Shown in pieces: positions 14,601 to 24,062 of a stretch of 64,000 nt of DNA. The stretch's first letter is position 1. Each line of letters begins with the position of its first letter. Source of the DNA: Tetramitus jugosus (Eukaryota; Heterolobosea; Eutetramitea; Acrasida; Vahlkampfiidae); assembly GCA_937625935.1 (NCBI GenBank), contig OW569385.1, forward strand, positions 124,001 to 188,000, in the 5' to 3' direction. The notes under the pieces were generated by a model, which saw nothing but the letters and a program-made list of their open reading frames with translations, was not told the origin of the DNA and did no database searches. Both the position numbers and the translations under genes were made by a program.

Positions 14601-17453
14601 TGGTTCATCATTCGAAGAGCTTGTTGATTGTGCGACTAATCGACTGAGAGAGCTGACTTGATGTTTGAGCGTGGATATTTGAGACAATCTTTCTCTTGAG
14701 GCAAGTCGACTGATCACGAACTCTCTCTTCTGACTTCGTGAGATATCGGAGAGGACACTTCGAAGCCTTGGCGCTTCATCCTTGAAGTACTTGAGGAGAT
14801 TGTTAGGCCTCTTCAGGTTGACATTCTCCAAAATGAAAGGATCAAATAATGGTCCAAAGTGAGACGGTTGTGCTTTCGAGGTTTTGTCCCGAATAAGAAT
14901 GTCTTTGAAGTATGAGAACAGATAGGGATTTTCAGGTTTGAAGTTTGGTCGTTTTTTGCGCAAGAGAGTAGACGAATAGTTGTCACTGCTGTTGGAGATT
15001 TCAGGCGGCTCTTGAGTTGTTTTCCAAGAGGAGATTAACTTTTGAATTATCTTACTTTTGGAGGTAACCTTCTTGACCTCGGTGTTCGGCTCAAGATCGC
15101 TGGGGTTTATCTCATATGATTGCTGATAGATCAAATCTAAACACTTAATCGTCATAGAGCCGGAACCGTTATCATCAACTCTCTGTAATTGGACTCTCTC
15201 GACTAGTTCGTTAAAGATTGTATTGCTACGGATGTTTTTGTTGTAATGTGCTTGTATTTCAAAACTCTTTAGGTTAGTATGTCGCCAATGCACATTCCAG
15301 TCCGCAGTTTTCCGGCAGGTTTCAATCATCTGTTCGAGATACAGTCGACAATCATCCAGGGATGATGAAGAATTGAGCTTTGGAGCCCCAATACGAGCAA
15401 TTTGTTTGTCCACATGTTTGTTTGATTTCTCAACAAACTTGCTGTATAAGGAATGTTCCTCTGTTTCTTGTGCAAGCTTTTTCACTGGTAATCGGTCTCT
15501 CTCCTTTGACCGAAAGAATTGCTCGAGGGTAATAGAAACAGATAAAATGTCATCCACATCTAGTAATGCCTTTTTCCTAGAGTTGTGAGCAGGTTCGTTC
15601 GGGATGCAAGTCTGAACGACACCTATTATGTGCGGAATTATTTGTTGAATGTCAGACAGAAGACTTAGGTTGATCGCTGTTGAATCGCTCAATTTCTTTG
15701 ATAAACTTCTCACACTGTGAGTAAATAACACGAGTGGATGTTGTTTCTCAGTTGATGCATATACGTTGTTCGAAAAGATAGAATTTAAGTGAAACATTAG
15801 CAATTCATCCATAATACTATCTTCTTCCATAACCATATGACTGTATTCATTTGCAATGAATCTCTGTAGCATAACTTGTAACTCTTCCTTCGTGCCATAC
15901 AGATTTTTCCACTTTTTGGCAGTCTTGCGTTTCTTTTCTCCCTTTTTGAGCGGAATAGACGTCTCGTCTCTCGCTTGTGCTTTTCTCTTCTTACGCAGAG
16001 TATCAATCTGAGACAGGATATCCATAAAATCAACAATGCGATGAGGTTGTTGGAGGTTGATCGGTTTTACAGTACGACTGCACTGAGCTTCAATGTAGCT
16101 TTGATCCTTTGAAACGGATTTTGACAATTGCTCAGAGTTCATTGTACTGTCATAGAAGGTGCCAGGGATATACCAATTCACTTCTCCGTGCAAAATCGAT
16201 ATCATTTTTGGAAATTTGTCCAAAAGTTGATGATCAACTCCTCCAGTAAACGGGATCACATTACCAAATGGCCTCCAAGATGTTCGTTCGTGCCATTCTC
16301 GAACATACTCTGATTCATTGTCATCTTCATCGTCTCCAAACTCCATGAGATAACCAGTAAACACATGCACAAGATCAACGAATCTCAATCGAACACATCT
16401 CATCAACTTATTGTCTGTTTGTTCTTCTCGATTGATTTTTGAATGAAATAGTCGCATCAAAGCATAAATAAAACTGTGAAACGCACTGATCACATAGGAT
16501 GGCATCACACCAGACAGAGGAGTAATCATTTGACACAATTCTCTCGTCATTTGTTCCACATCTCTGTGAAGCACACTGTTCCCACCAGAATTGAGGGGTG
16601 CTACACATTGTCTCAACCAATCATGTTGCCCATGTTGCTCTTCTGACGATCGATTTTCATAGTTGAACGATTCAAACAATTGTTCTCCAAATTTTTCGAT
16701 TCGTTTTCGATTTTTAGCCGTAGTTCGTTCAGCCGCTGTTTCGTCACTCGATCTCTCGTTATTTTTTCCCAAGTGCAAATCGATATCTGCAATCAACTCA
16801 CGCATCACTCTCTCTATTCTCATGGTACCATCATGAGCACAGCTACCCTCACCACACATGATCATTTGCTGATTCACATAGAGTTCCTTCAGATTACCAA
16901 TCAATTGAATCAAGTGCTGCAAATCTTGGACTTTGCTTTGCTTTGTCACTGCAGCACTAAAATTTCGTTTGCGTTTCCACTTTTCGAACATTGCTTTATC
17001 ATCATCATCATCGTCATCAATATCATCATCTCTATAGTCATCATCTTCATTGTTCAATTTGTTGTTTCGTTGTGCTAGCACTTCAGAAATCATGGTTTGA
17101 TTCTCAAACGAGTTCACTTCTTGATTCAACCGACTCAAAAATTGATCATAATCCAACTGTTTCAATGAATCATCATCATCATTGTCCTTGTGTGTTGTTG
17201 TTGTTGTTGTCTGATTTTTGTCGCTTGTCTGATTGCCATTGTTATCCTTGTTGTTGTTATTGGATGATATATATCGTAACCAAAACAAGTCATTCTCTAC
17301 TATCGTTTTTGTTTCTTCTTGTTGTAACATATTGTGATTCATTGCTGCATTTTCTGTGCTTTGTTGATCATTATTCTTAGTGTGAGTGTTCGTATAGTGA
17401 TGGAGCAACGGATGAATCATTTGAGTGAATTCAACAACACGTATCACATGCAT
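8601..17453 (-). CDS. Giant uncharacterised helical protein (about 2,950 residues)
   Basis: A single uninterrupted frame. The first in-frame ATG (17451-17453) gives about 2,950 residues, and the same frame stays open without an ATG up to 17864. The N-terminal 400 residues contain acidic runs (poly-Asp near the start) and Asn/Thr-rich tracts. The rest is Leu/Ile-rich with amphipathic helical character throughout, and I see no transmembrane span, zinc motif, nucleotide-binding loop or recognisable catalytic motif. This is compatible with an alpha-solenoid (HEAT/ARM-like) scaffold, but I cannot name a family. It keeps an intact frame over 8.8 kb with normal-looking codon use, so it is clearly a functional gene. 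The true N-terminus is uncertain because coding-like sequence extends upstream of the first ATG. Confidence 0.85.
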   Translation of the reverse strand: MHVIRVVEFTQMIHPLLHHYTNTHTKNNDQQSTENAAMNHNMLQQEETKTIVENDLFWLRYISSNNNNKDNNGNQTSDKNQTTTTTTHKDNDDDDSLKQLDYDQFLSRLNQEVNSFENQTMISEVLAQRNNKLNNEDDDYRDDDIDDDDDDDKAMFEKWKRKRNFSAAVTKQSKVQDLQHLIQLIGNLKELYVNQQMIMCGEGSCAHDGTMRIERVMRELIADIDLHLGKNNERSSDETAAERTTAKNRKRIEKFGEQLFESFNYENRSSEEQHGQHDWLRQCVAPLNSGGNSVLHRDVEQMTRELCQMITPLSGVMPSYVISAFHSFIYALMRLFHSKINREEQTDNKLMRCVRLRFVDLVHVFTGYLMEFGDDEDDNESEYVREWHERTSWRPFGNVIPFTGGVDHQLLDKFPKMISILHGEVNWYIPGTFYDSTMNSEQLSKSVSKDQSYIEAQCSRTVKPINLQQPHRIVDFMDILSQIDTLRKKRKAQARDETSIPLKKGEKKRKTAKKWKNLYGTKEELQVMLQRFIANEYSHMVMEEDSIMDELLMFHLNSIFSNNVYASTEKQHPLVLFTHSVRSLSKKLSDSTAINLSLLSDIQQIIPHIIGVVQTCIPNEPAHNSRKKALLDVDDILSVSITLEQFFRSKERDRLPVKKLAQETEEHSLYSKFVEKSNKHVDKQIARIGAPKLNSSSSLDDCRLYLEQMIETCRKTADWNVHWRHTNLKSFEIQAHYNKNIRSNTIFNELVERVQLQRVDDNGSGSMTIKCLDLIYQQSYEINPSDLEPNTEVKKVTSKSKIIQKLISSWKTTQEPPEISNSSDNYSSTLLRKKRPNFKPENPYLFSYFKDILIRDKTSKAQPSHFGPLFDPFILENVNLKRPNNLLKYFKDEAPRLRSVLSDISRSQKREFVISRLASRERLSQISTLKHQVSSLSRLVAQSTSSSNDEPNTSGVPNEDIYSSKIETTLADIKTILTSRDHSSFTLRHKTLLADTASFLPTEREQKLFYYLMKIQYSGTKVPSLSYNSSVRNMVESLIGDLEMEPVLRDVTLIRHLVTILLCTKEFFIHGVRLSVAIIDSWNELSKTAADELKTLVLTCFCLHALLQSKIFPFDSWPSLSDSLFQLSKSQVRTNVTFQADFARFVVYLMQNEQTSLGTSTLVLLIPVLMLDIFDSIRTSSLKIILSRLLNQPPTNLWRTFSQYADCFVDQKSQLIMLFLLSKQMTAGQSLECLIDDLISSVMFNRRAVTFEHPGANNNIGKLSYLSTMQLENISTSIPTFAIMPFEVVTLLKIVQLQIHLSETITINSRNFPFTQQDVFRSLLLTLDRLKAFLKKLCPEESHAWTLMSSYVASTDDVLDYWYDNVTDHLISSWFSAASVDQSVDDALYTSFVICSSMLGFCKSYPITRYIAILEQIDHYIAHGIAEYVCLASLSTIQEQRKLAELVNVNYDSAIQVINEVYLQAFPAAASPRNSIYSVVSTIIERCIPLLYAEDRERYTILTSQIDLALISFNPSHRELERNCNELLRLMSSNRSDPQLLKIILSVKRYAKKKTSMTKLVPLFLKSLTHIPQLDINKLLSGSYLREDILQSTQIIFDSEYLHQNEVSDMHDIRSQVICHLEDSPSAMFDRTLLTSITFTNIIDTLDTLRVQVASDGPPSLALEKLAILNTTLLPDVRPLVITDHRSSDFANRLFVELPSVWKILQSIALNLPRNSQKLQQAINSLDKFLSEYMLPAEVIPQLECQYQAINLLMRNISMKNNESYAMFNSIRLMHQIRKLKSIEPDIHIYFKLSRYYQALQHCVSILEGTNYSTDVESLLRQAIRLKKAMNRAQLCHQFPNELNQVKYLFQSFGDNTSDEFQYHPLINDIILSMRDKPDATPSPTNTQSVWNIIEYHPVIVHTVCKDEHSQSFHYLLYYKRLHGNSQSIEDDEDYYLLNFLYQQSLLGQTVKISWNAGSELSWFSDVVTSVHNMSTMKLLHRLLTNLSKNHDDCLHDLPQSNRITLLMFFEIANITSSHPEELSVFSIYHHLTEGLKSFLLQNSSFYKLLTQMSDLICSTNYISKAMPVWILLHKFIRMYKEDERTSITMDSKGLKDELSKHTDIASQLKDVNQLMKQHIRYEKEKIYHESFVDVIQNLFRIPKKKFYSFARNLLHKKVTQNSSVLSQLILSLKQLRIVVLSQQFLRIDQKDTPAFIKYAHTLQILSYFSRPVEELYRWIIDFIDSDETLQYSGIFSLSPINKACILAGLKKNMSITAQESVTADGASGDHQSQLTRFIQVLKSRGEWNTKILVQGSLLFACLELVDPALASALGRIVNKEEIIRKRNQLEASLKKLMLNEQIRNVFRITIENQNADWAQIDRMLWKSSLHSFVDVVTALPLLNSIKMMVQIRWASSINTCMVEFYRSEKKILHAIDAIHYTDDRLLPMKKRIASRLLNDEKLLIRVSKHMYNESPYSICLTQGADFIIAYQRDVDTWKTNFEALLYLYCQHDTEFTHSPNEALFLQTLDPNQEATNVIDMMMQDNKFRYEFVLPRNFIVESEHNRLNLASGTKPVNTSSLVEMIQKEDNTDICSRPHELSNMKGIALLITMLRNIIHRSQFENFELVSACKRLLYGNSQNHFVGYNIALNLLEECSLLLYPTRSFLMHILTVISLVLVQSFVNLPEQEHAAFEMVYRGYVQLFSNMVMKVVRKNFELTNDLNDNDKKQLSSIFDWIANVSSYGKQSPAISEDVYQLLFVLFDFWSEQSTARYSSSPLHDILYELQAFSCFLFRMDRNMEQKVQQLICFSLSDPEHCNLTRYKRILVLTLILCDCDSSVQAFLTANLEESLSAYLYYASLRLSQTPSGVERLGIHWYTMIQSSLQNEFNLINLQYILSTLRTLAKHHDNTDFRKAQIETLRLLFVRLNQAKKQLCEQGLNFSLYSSFQEIIALHELFQTRSRTRLKSKNP

Positions 17454-18905
17454 CAATCTGGATGATGATGATGATGATGATGACTGTAAGAATGATGATG
17501 AGAATGGTGAGAGTAGTGGTAACGATGATGATGATGATGATGATAGTGGAGCATTGAACAAAAATTGTTGAAAATGATTGTATTCAAACGAATAGGGAAA
17601 TAGCTCTGGTGCAACATGTTGTTCAGATGATGATGATGAGTCTATAGTCGGAGGAAGAGTATTCGGTATCGTTGTTGTTGTTGTTGAAGTTTGATCATCA
17701 TTGGTTTGATTTTTTGTGATCGTGTTGTTATTGTTGATTGTGTCGTTGGTTGTTGGAGAAGGAGGTGAGGATGTGGGGGTGGATGCGTCATGTTGGTTCT
17801 CGAATTCAGAGTAAACATCGTCATCATTCTCGTCGTCATCGCTGCTGTCGTTGGGACTGTGGGATCATGATCAAGTTTCATTTTTTTTTTCCACTGAAAA
17901 CTGAGAGGACGGCCTAATTTATAAACCACGGGAAAAATCTGGGCAGTTTGAACATCTCTACCTAAACAACTACGAGAACTACCAAATAACAATGATACAA
18001 TACACTCATCATCTTTTCAAACAACGAATGATCACAAAGATAAATTCATACAGTCATTACGGAATGACCAATCAATAGGTTAAGTGAAACAAATGAAGTG
18101 ATTTATAAAGGAAATTATTACGCTGTGCTCGACCGTGAATTTCCCTACTTGTTGAATGATACTCGGATAATAAATCTATAAGTAATACAACCCTTTTCAT
18201 ATATGTTCTTTGACTTCCTCAATAAACATATTGCAAATATCCACAACCTTCCTCTCACACTCTGCCTGCGAGCTATTAAATCACCCATCAACGACTATGC
18301 TGTGCTGGAGCCAGTAGGAGCGGGCTCTGACACGACTTAAATATCAATTATTGATCCAATACAGTACAAATTCGGGAACTCAGTATTCAATGTCCTATAA
18401 AAATTAACAAACTATTATTATTTTCCACCACAATCTATTCTCTTTAGTAACTCTTCTGAATAACCATCAATAATCATACGGAAATAGGACATTCAATATC
18501 TATCCCGTCTAATAAAGCATTTATAATATGTCGGATTTGGTGTCATGATTAATCTGATTTGTTCTTTGAATTCCCATATGAAGAGGACGTAAAACTCTGA
18601 AGTTCAAAATTCACTTTACTAACATAAATAAGCATAACACTATTTTTATAACGGAATTCTCTTTTGAGAAATCGTTAATCACTCTTGCTTTGTGAGCATG
18701 TTATTGCGATAGTTTCCATCTTCATTTGACTCCATTTACTTCAAACCTGATCTGGAAGTAGAGAAGAGTACTCACCAAGTATTTATGGGCCCTACAATGA
18801 TTGGAAAACTGCAGTTGATCGAGTACAAGTGTTCCTTGCCAAAGCTGGTGTATCACTTGTTGAGTCTCAAAGCTTTTATCCTACCATGAAACAAGCTACG
18901 AAGGA

Positions 18906-18953
18906 CATTATTCGTGAAGAGATCGACATACATGGATCTCTTCACGAATAATG
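18906..18953. repeat. Perfect 19-bp inverted repeat with 10-nt loop
   Basis: The arm at 18906-18924 (CATTATTCGTGAAGAGATC) is exactly complementary to 18935-18953, separated by a 10-nt loop. The second arm supplies the stop that ends a plus-strand protein-like stretch. Perfect arms in otherwise decayed DNA suggest a recent fold-back duplication or a conserved hairpin; nothing shows which. Confidence 0.85.
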
Positions 18954-20109
18954 ATTATTCTAACACCTTGACGAAGCAACTGGACATTACCATCGAGGGC
19001 TTCTTCTGCAACTAGCAAATCGGAGAGTCGTCGACTGATTCTTTTCTTTTAGACAAGATAAGAGGTGTGTTCATCAACGATTTCAAAATATACGCCATGT
19101 CAAATGCGCTCGCTTCGAATTCTGTTCCATAATAACGAACAAATGTTCTTTGTTGTAGAGACTCCTTACTGAGAATTGATCCGGAATTGCTGCACAACAA
19201 ACTATATTCAGTCAAGTGAGACACATTTTATCGACTCAGTGTTTTTCCCTGGATTTGCCCACAATGGAATTGGATCTTAGAAGGGTTTATACTTCAATGG
19301 GACAGAAATTTCGCCTTGTTACTTCACAGGAAGTAAATAACAGTTCAAAAGCCGACGATTCTCCTTTAAAGATAACACCAATGGGTGTTTAAGATTTGTT
19401 AATAATGTATACCGGTATTAGATCTGGTGATAGACTTCAAGAAGCATTCGATTATTACTGCTCCCAGAGGTGCCTCCAAACAAGTATGTTGTATATCCTG
19501 TGAACAATAACCGTCTGTACAAGAGTCCTTTGCTGTATAGGTTCAACAAGGTTGCTCGCCAATTCCATCTTCCCATCACTCCAGTTGGTTTTACTCAGGG
19601 CATGGTCGAAATGAACCATTTTGACCGTTGTGAATTTTTTTGTTATATAGTGCATGAATTGTCTTTAAGAAGTTGACCTTAAACCAAATAACTACACACC
19701 ATAAACTATGTGAACAAGGACAAGAGAAGCTGTCTGCACAGAGACAATAACAAACTTCGGGCGTTATTGCAAAGAAAGAGTAAAGTAGGTCGAACTCCCA
19801 ATAGTTTTCCACAATTAAAAAGTTTGTGACAAATTGGGACTGACGGCTTTTTGCCCGCCGTTTGATTGAATAAAATCTCAGTTATTCTCGAATTAAAATT
19901 CTCCAACTAAAATTCTCGAATATTGAGATGCCAAAAGAAGAATCCTACTTGTATCGAACTATTCGACCATTATAGCATTGTGGTCAGAAGAATGTTGCCC
20001 AAGAGGCATGGATTTTCATCATTCCAATGTATCAAGAAAAATTCCCAAGATCATCGACTGTTGGCTTATGTTTTATTTTTATGGAGATTGTTGAGACCAC
20101 CATTCTTAG

Positions 20110-20560
20110 ATGAATTTCTCGAATTTCGAGAGGGTAATTTCGGGTGGGGATTGTATTGTACTCGAACTGTGGAGGACAAGAGTCGACTTAAAGTTATTGG
20201 TGTGTCGTTTAGATATGTATCCGATCTTGTGATCTGGTTCATCCATCTCTTATCGAACAGGATAGAGGCGGCGGAGTCACCAATGATACTTCTCGGTCCT
20301 TACTTTTTGAATCAATTATGCTTATCGAATGTATTTTCATCTAGTTGCAAGCTGAGTACAATAGTACCTAGCAAGAAAACAAGAGAACTCCTTCCAAGGA
20401 TTATCAATCAAATTCCAAAATAGATATGAATCAATGTTTTACTATTTGAAGCTGGATTCACAAGTTCCTTTGAAAAAGGGAGAGATCATGGTGAACTATT
20501 CACCTCTGGATCATCTTCTAGAGATTTTTTTCCACTCTCGGTTTCTATTGCCAATGTGAA
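20110..20560 (+). pseudogene. Possible decayed SET-domain gene fragment
   Basis: On the plus strand one frame reads a GWGLYCTRT block (compare G-x-G-hydrophobic starts of SET domains), then a FLNQLCLSN block that resembles the FxNHSCxPN motif with His-Ser replaced. After stops and a frame change comes a VPLKKGEIMVNYSPLDHLL block resembling the GEE-x-x-x-x-Y end of SET domains. The order and spacing fit a SET methyltransferase fragment. The key residues are altered and the frame is broken, so it would be inactive. The match is by eye only. Confidence 0.3.
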
Positions 20561-21584
20561 CGATACAAACAAAAGAAGAAGGAAAAGATGAAGAAGAGTA
20601 AATATTTGGATTGCATTGTTGATGACCTGTCATTGTAGTCACATTCCTTTTGTTTACTAGTTTCTCTACTATCTGTGATTATTGAAAACATTTGGACCCT
20701 CAATAAACTTTTGCCGAACCGTAGTTCAAGAAATTCTCCACTTCGGACTAGAGAATCAGCATAAGTGCAAGAGCACCGATGCAAGAACAATTTTTCTCCT
20801 TTTTCTTCATCTACAATAACCATCTACAAGAATATATTTGACATTGTAGATCGTTCAAATCATCAATTTCAACTCGGTTTGTTCCATTGTCGAGGACGCA
20901 ACAGTAGTCAGTACTAAGAATGAACTTGGGGATATCATTGAAGAAGAAGCTGATTGGATTCCTTTGTTGTTCAAGTTTTCGAAAATTTCTGAAAGACAAA
21001 ATTTTCTGGAATTGTCTTCCACCTTCAAAAGACAAATCATCTGAATCTAAAAGTCAATAAAAACAAATTCAACACCAACCCTAACTAGATCTTGTCGAGA
21101 GGTGCAAGAGCTCATAGCATCAGCCAATTTGAACAAAAATCATAAGGTAAGAACACCTTTTGTTGGCTTTTCCGTTGGAGCCCCTGAGTGTTTGATGTGA
21201 GTGATGTAGAAGAAAAATAAATGTGTACGATTCGTCATTGTACCATCAGAAAATTTATTTTTGGTTGTAATGACTGGATTTTGAACTAGTTTCTTAACTT
21301 CCTGTAAAAATGTGAATCCGTCTCTGTCAACTGAGTGCATTCCCGTATGTATCGCATAATGTATGATTGCCGCATTGATATGTTTACAAATCTGTCCAAA
21401 ATTACAAATGTAATCCAAACAATTACAAAAAAGTCCTCTGATATTAGGATAAAACATTTGATCACTTTCTGGTTTTTACACGGAAAACCACATCAGAACC
21501 GAGAAATGGACGAACATATCCGTGATTATAATAGGAAATTCCTTTTTCCAGATGTTTGTTAAATTGCAATACAGTTTCTGATCG

Positions 21585-21718
21585 AGGTAGGTTGACCATT
21601 GCATATACTTTGGGGATACTTTTTGACTCATTGAACAAACTCATACAACTTGTCATTTACATCACTGACACAGGCAATGAAGTCCCCCTTATCTCATCTT
21701 ATGACTTGCACTCTTGGA
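21585..21718 (-). mobile_element. LINE ORF1 fragment
   Basis: On the minus strand this reads an ORF1 piece with the NESKSIPK..AMV block. At the nucleotide level it closely parallels 30495-30635 of the near-complete copy. It abuts an ORF2 RT fragment at about 21718, out of normal element order, so it is a separate truncated copy or a deletion junction. Confidence 0.7.
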
Positions 21719-23560
21719 TTCTGACACGATGTTGCAGTCGTCAACGTACGCAATGTTCCAGATCCTTTGAGAGAGTGCCTGTTATCCAGAAACTCTTCGT
21801 TGCGCAAACATGAGGACTGTTTGATGTACCAATACATACGTGGGGGACAACGAGTCCCCTTGTCTCGTGCCCTTGTTGACTTTGAAGGGTCTCGAGAACT
21901 GTCCTGCTAATACTTGTGCCTCATTGTTCGACACCATATCAATGACGAAATTGGTGATGTTGTCTGGGTAGCCGAAGATAAGTTAATAAAAGGTATAGTT
22001 GTTTCTGCCTCCTATTCGCATCATCGACAACCTTATACTGTGTCCACCTTACTCTTCTGGCCTTCTTTGCTGTCGATGACGCAAAGAACAGACTCGAATT
22101 AATATGCTCTGACGTTCTCGCTTTCCAGATCCACTTGCGGAATTGGCGATCATTTGACCTACGCCTCTTAAGCCATACTTGTTCATGAGATGGTCCAACT
22201 TTGGGATCGACAATGTGCGATTCTCTATTGAATCAATCAACACTAACCTATGCTGAACAAGCCGTCTGGTCCGTCTATTTTCCCTCACTCTCTTTTCCTC
22301 TTTCCTAACTCGAAAGCATTGGGCGTGATTAACGATCGTGGAGGTAATAAGATCGCATTGCATATTAACATCATCAATGTCCGTGATACCCAGTGTTTTC
22401 AATTCATCTAACAGTCCTTGTCCACTTTGGGTCATCCTTCTCCTAGGGAAGCAATGAGCTGTCAGGATGGGTCCTCGGCACCTACTGACAGTACTCGCTA
22501 CTTTCAGCTTCACCTCAATCGGTAAGTGGTCACTCCTGGTGCCGTTCTGGGAGTAGATTCCAACTCTCTGGATGTCGACTATTGTTTTCCTGCTGCACCA
22601 GACTGTGTTGAGTCTTGATGAGCAGTTCCAAATAGTATGCTTCCATCCAGACGTCCAGATGATCTGTCCGTTCTATTAATTACAGTGTTACGGTCTCCCC
22701 CCATTAACACTTTTCCTTCAACGCTGATCTTGTTCAACACGGCGGAGAGTTTTTCGTAATGTTCCTCACTTCTCATATGTGGACAATAATGATTGACCAG
22801 CGTGTAACTGGTTGATCCTATGCTGATACTCAGGCTTGTATTCTGTCGCTGGAGTGGATGATTCCATAGCTGTCCACTGAAGTGACCTTGATGATTGTCG
22901 CTACATACTTACTTGGTGTGTCGCACAAAAGGACACAATTGATTCTCTCCAGCATTCTGTTGACCCTCTAACAAAAGCGTTCATCCATTTTGCTTGCTTC
23001 CTGGATCATAATCACATCAATACTCTCTGTCGCTATAACGTTGAACGTTAACGATATCATGGATCTTTCTAAGCACTTGTAAAGACTTCTTGTTTCTTTG
23101 CAACGAGAGTTCCTTAATTTGCTTCTCTAATGCCTCAATCTTACTGCTTAGACTTTTCACCATGTCGGTATCTTTGATCTTAAGCATTCTCTTTCTTGTT
23201 TTCTTGTTCGTATCTTCCGTTCTTTCTACATACTTGCTTACAGATCCATTTGGTACTTCAAGTGATTCCATCACTGCCCGAGCATACGACTTTGACTGCA
23301 TGGTACCGAATGCTGTACTACCATTGATGGCCCCTTATCGTTACCGATCATAGATTTGATATTGTTCTCTGTTTTGCCGGTGACATTGTGGACAACAACT
23401 TTCTTGTCGTTGTCTATTCCTTCTCTTCACATCTGCTCTCATATGGGAGTTATTCTCTTTGTTGAAGAGTTCAACAAAATCATACAAATTATCATCCTTT
23501 ACTTACCTCCGGAGAGGATGGAATTGTTTGCGTTTTTTTCGGCATTTTTTGTTTTTTTGT
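21719..23560 (-). mobile_element. Decayed LINE copy upstream of tRNA-Gln
   Basis: Going 5' to 3' on the minus strand, the region holds an ORF1 start-like block (IYDFVELFNKE type, near 23490), and an ORF1 coiled coil (about 23090-23300, heptads of Leu/Ile/Lys). EN pieces include GGDRNTV and a SRLNTVWCS block (about 22570-22740). Next come the EN-RT linker with CDLITSTIVNHAQCF (about 22290-22390) and an RT stretch at 21719-21985. Stops, frame shifts and gaps break it throughout. Its 5' edge lies about 36-40 bp upstream of tRNA-Gln, oriented away from it. ORF1 differs from the tRNA-Thr copies, so it belongs to another subfamily. Confidence 0.8.
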
Positions 23561-23595
23561 TGATTATTGCCCTTCATGACCACTTCGGACGAGTA

Positions 23596-23666
23596 TCTCC
23601 TATGGTCTAGTGGTATGATAGCGGACTTTGAATCCGTTGACGGTGGTTCGATTCCACCTAGGAGAA
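23596..23666 (+). tRNA. tRNA-Gln (anticodon UUG)
   Basis: Acceptor TCTCCTA pairs perfectly with TAGGAGA, with discriminator A. The anticodon loop CTTTGAA gives TTG, and the T arm is GGTGG-TTCGATT-CCACC. No intron or CCA is encoded. Anticodon UUG reads CAA (Gln). LINE fragments flank it on both sides, both on the opposite strand. Confidence 0.92.
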
Positions 23667-23689
23667 TTTTTGCAGTTGCTATGTGTTCA

Positions 23690-24062
23690 TTGCTTCACCA
23701 TATTGATAATGTCGGCCTTACCAGGTAGACCGTTGACATTGTACCAGACAACTCCTAACATAATGTACCTCTTGGCTCTTGTTAAGAAGGCATCCCTCTG
23801 TCGAATCGTTGGTAAGTGAGCAGGGGTATTGATCAATTTCCTTTTCCTCTCATTCGTCTGAGACCCAGTTGAGAGCTTGTGCACCTTATCCCTCTTAACT
23901 GGTCTTGATTGTTCAGACATATTTCTGCCAATTAGTGGACAAGTTTTTTGTCGTTGTCAAGCCCTTTCTGGATAAATGCCTTGGCATTTTTCACACACTT
24001 TCTTGCATTGAAATGAGCCACAAACTCATATATTTCATCTTTCTTGATGTTGAGCCATGCAA
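23690..24062 (-). mobile_element. Old LINE fragment: ORF1 piece joined to ORF2 start
   Basis: On the minus strand, an ORF1 block (IYEFVAHFNARK...KLVH) is followed by a Lys/Arg-rich ORF1 tail. The start of ORF2 follows, with the APE-endonuclease opening MLGVVWYNVNG. Homology stops about 30 bp from the 3' end of tRNA-Gln. Stops interrupt ORF1. It is distinct in sequence from both the upstream and downstream copies. Confidence 0.7.

Larger units (their letters stand above)
17993..21584. other. Gene-poor region with decayed coding fragments
   Basis: There is no intact gene in 3.6 kb. Short protein-like stretches occur on the plus strand (about 18745-18952, 19264-19389, 19475-19640, 19950-20560) and on the minus strand (about 20811-21035 and 21140-21457). 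They are broken by stops and frame changes. Only the piece at 20110-20560 suggests a family (SET domain). None resembles the LINE family nearby. The composition is more AT-rich than the flanking genes, as expected for relaxed sequence. Confidence 0.55.

Noticed and set aside
17642-17992. A 116-codon minus-strand frame starting MLFGSSRSCLG
   Set aside because: Its first 40 residues look plausible, but the rest is the shifted frame of the acidic stretch belonging to the giant gene; it may contain part of an upstream exon, but I cannot call it as its own gene.
21140-21457. Minus-strand 105-codon frame with a faint resemblance to tRNA 2'-phosphotransferase (DGF block)
   Set aside because: Only one short block fits; the expected downstream motifs are absent and the frame is isolated in decayed DNA.
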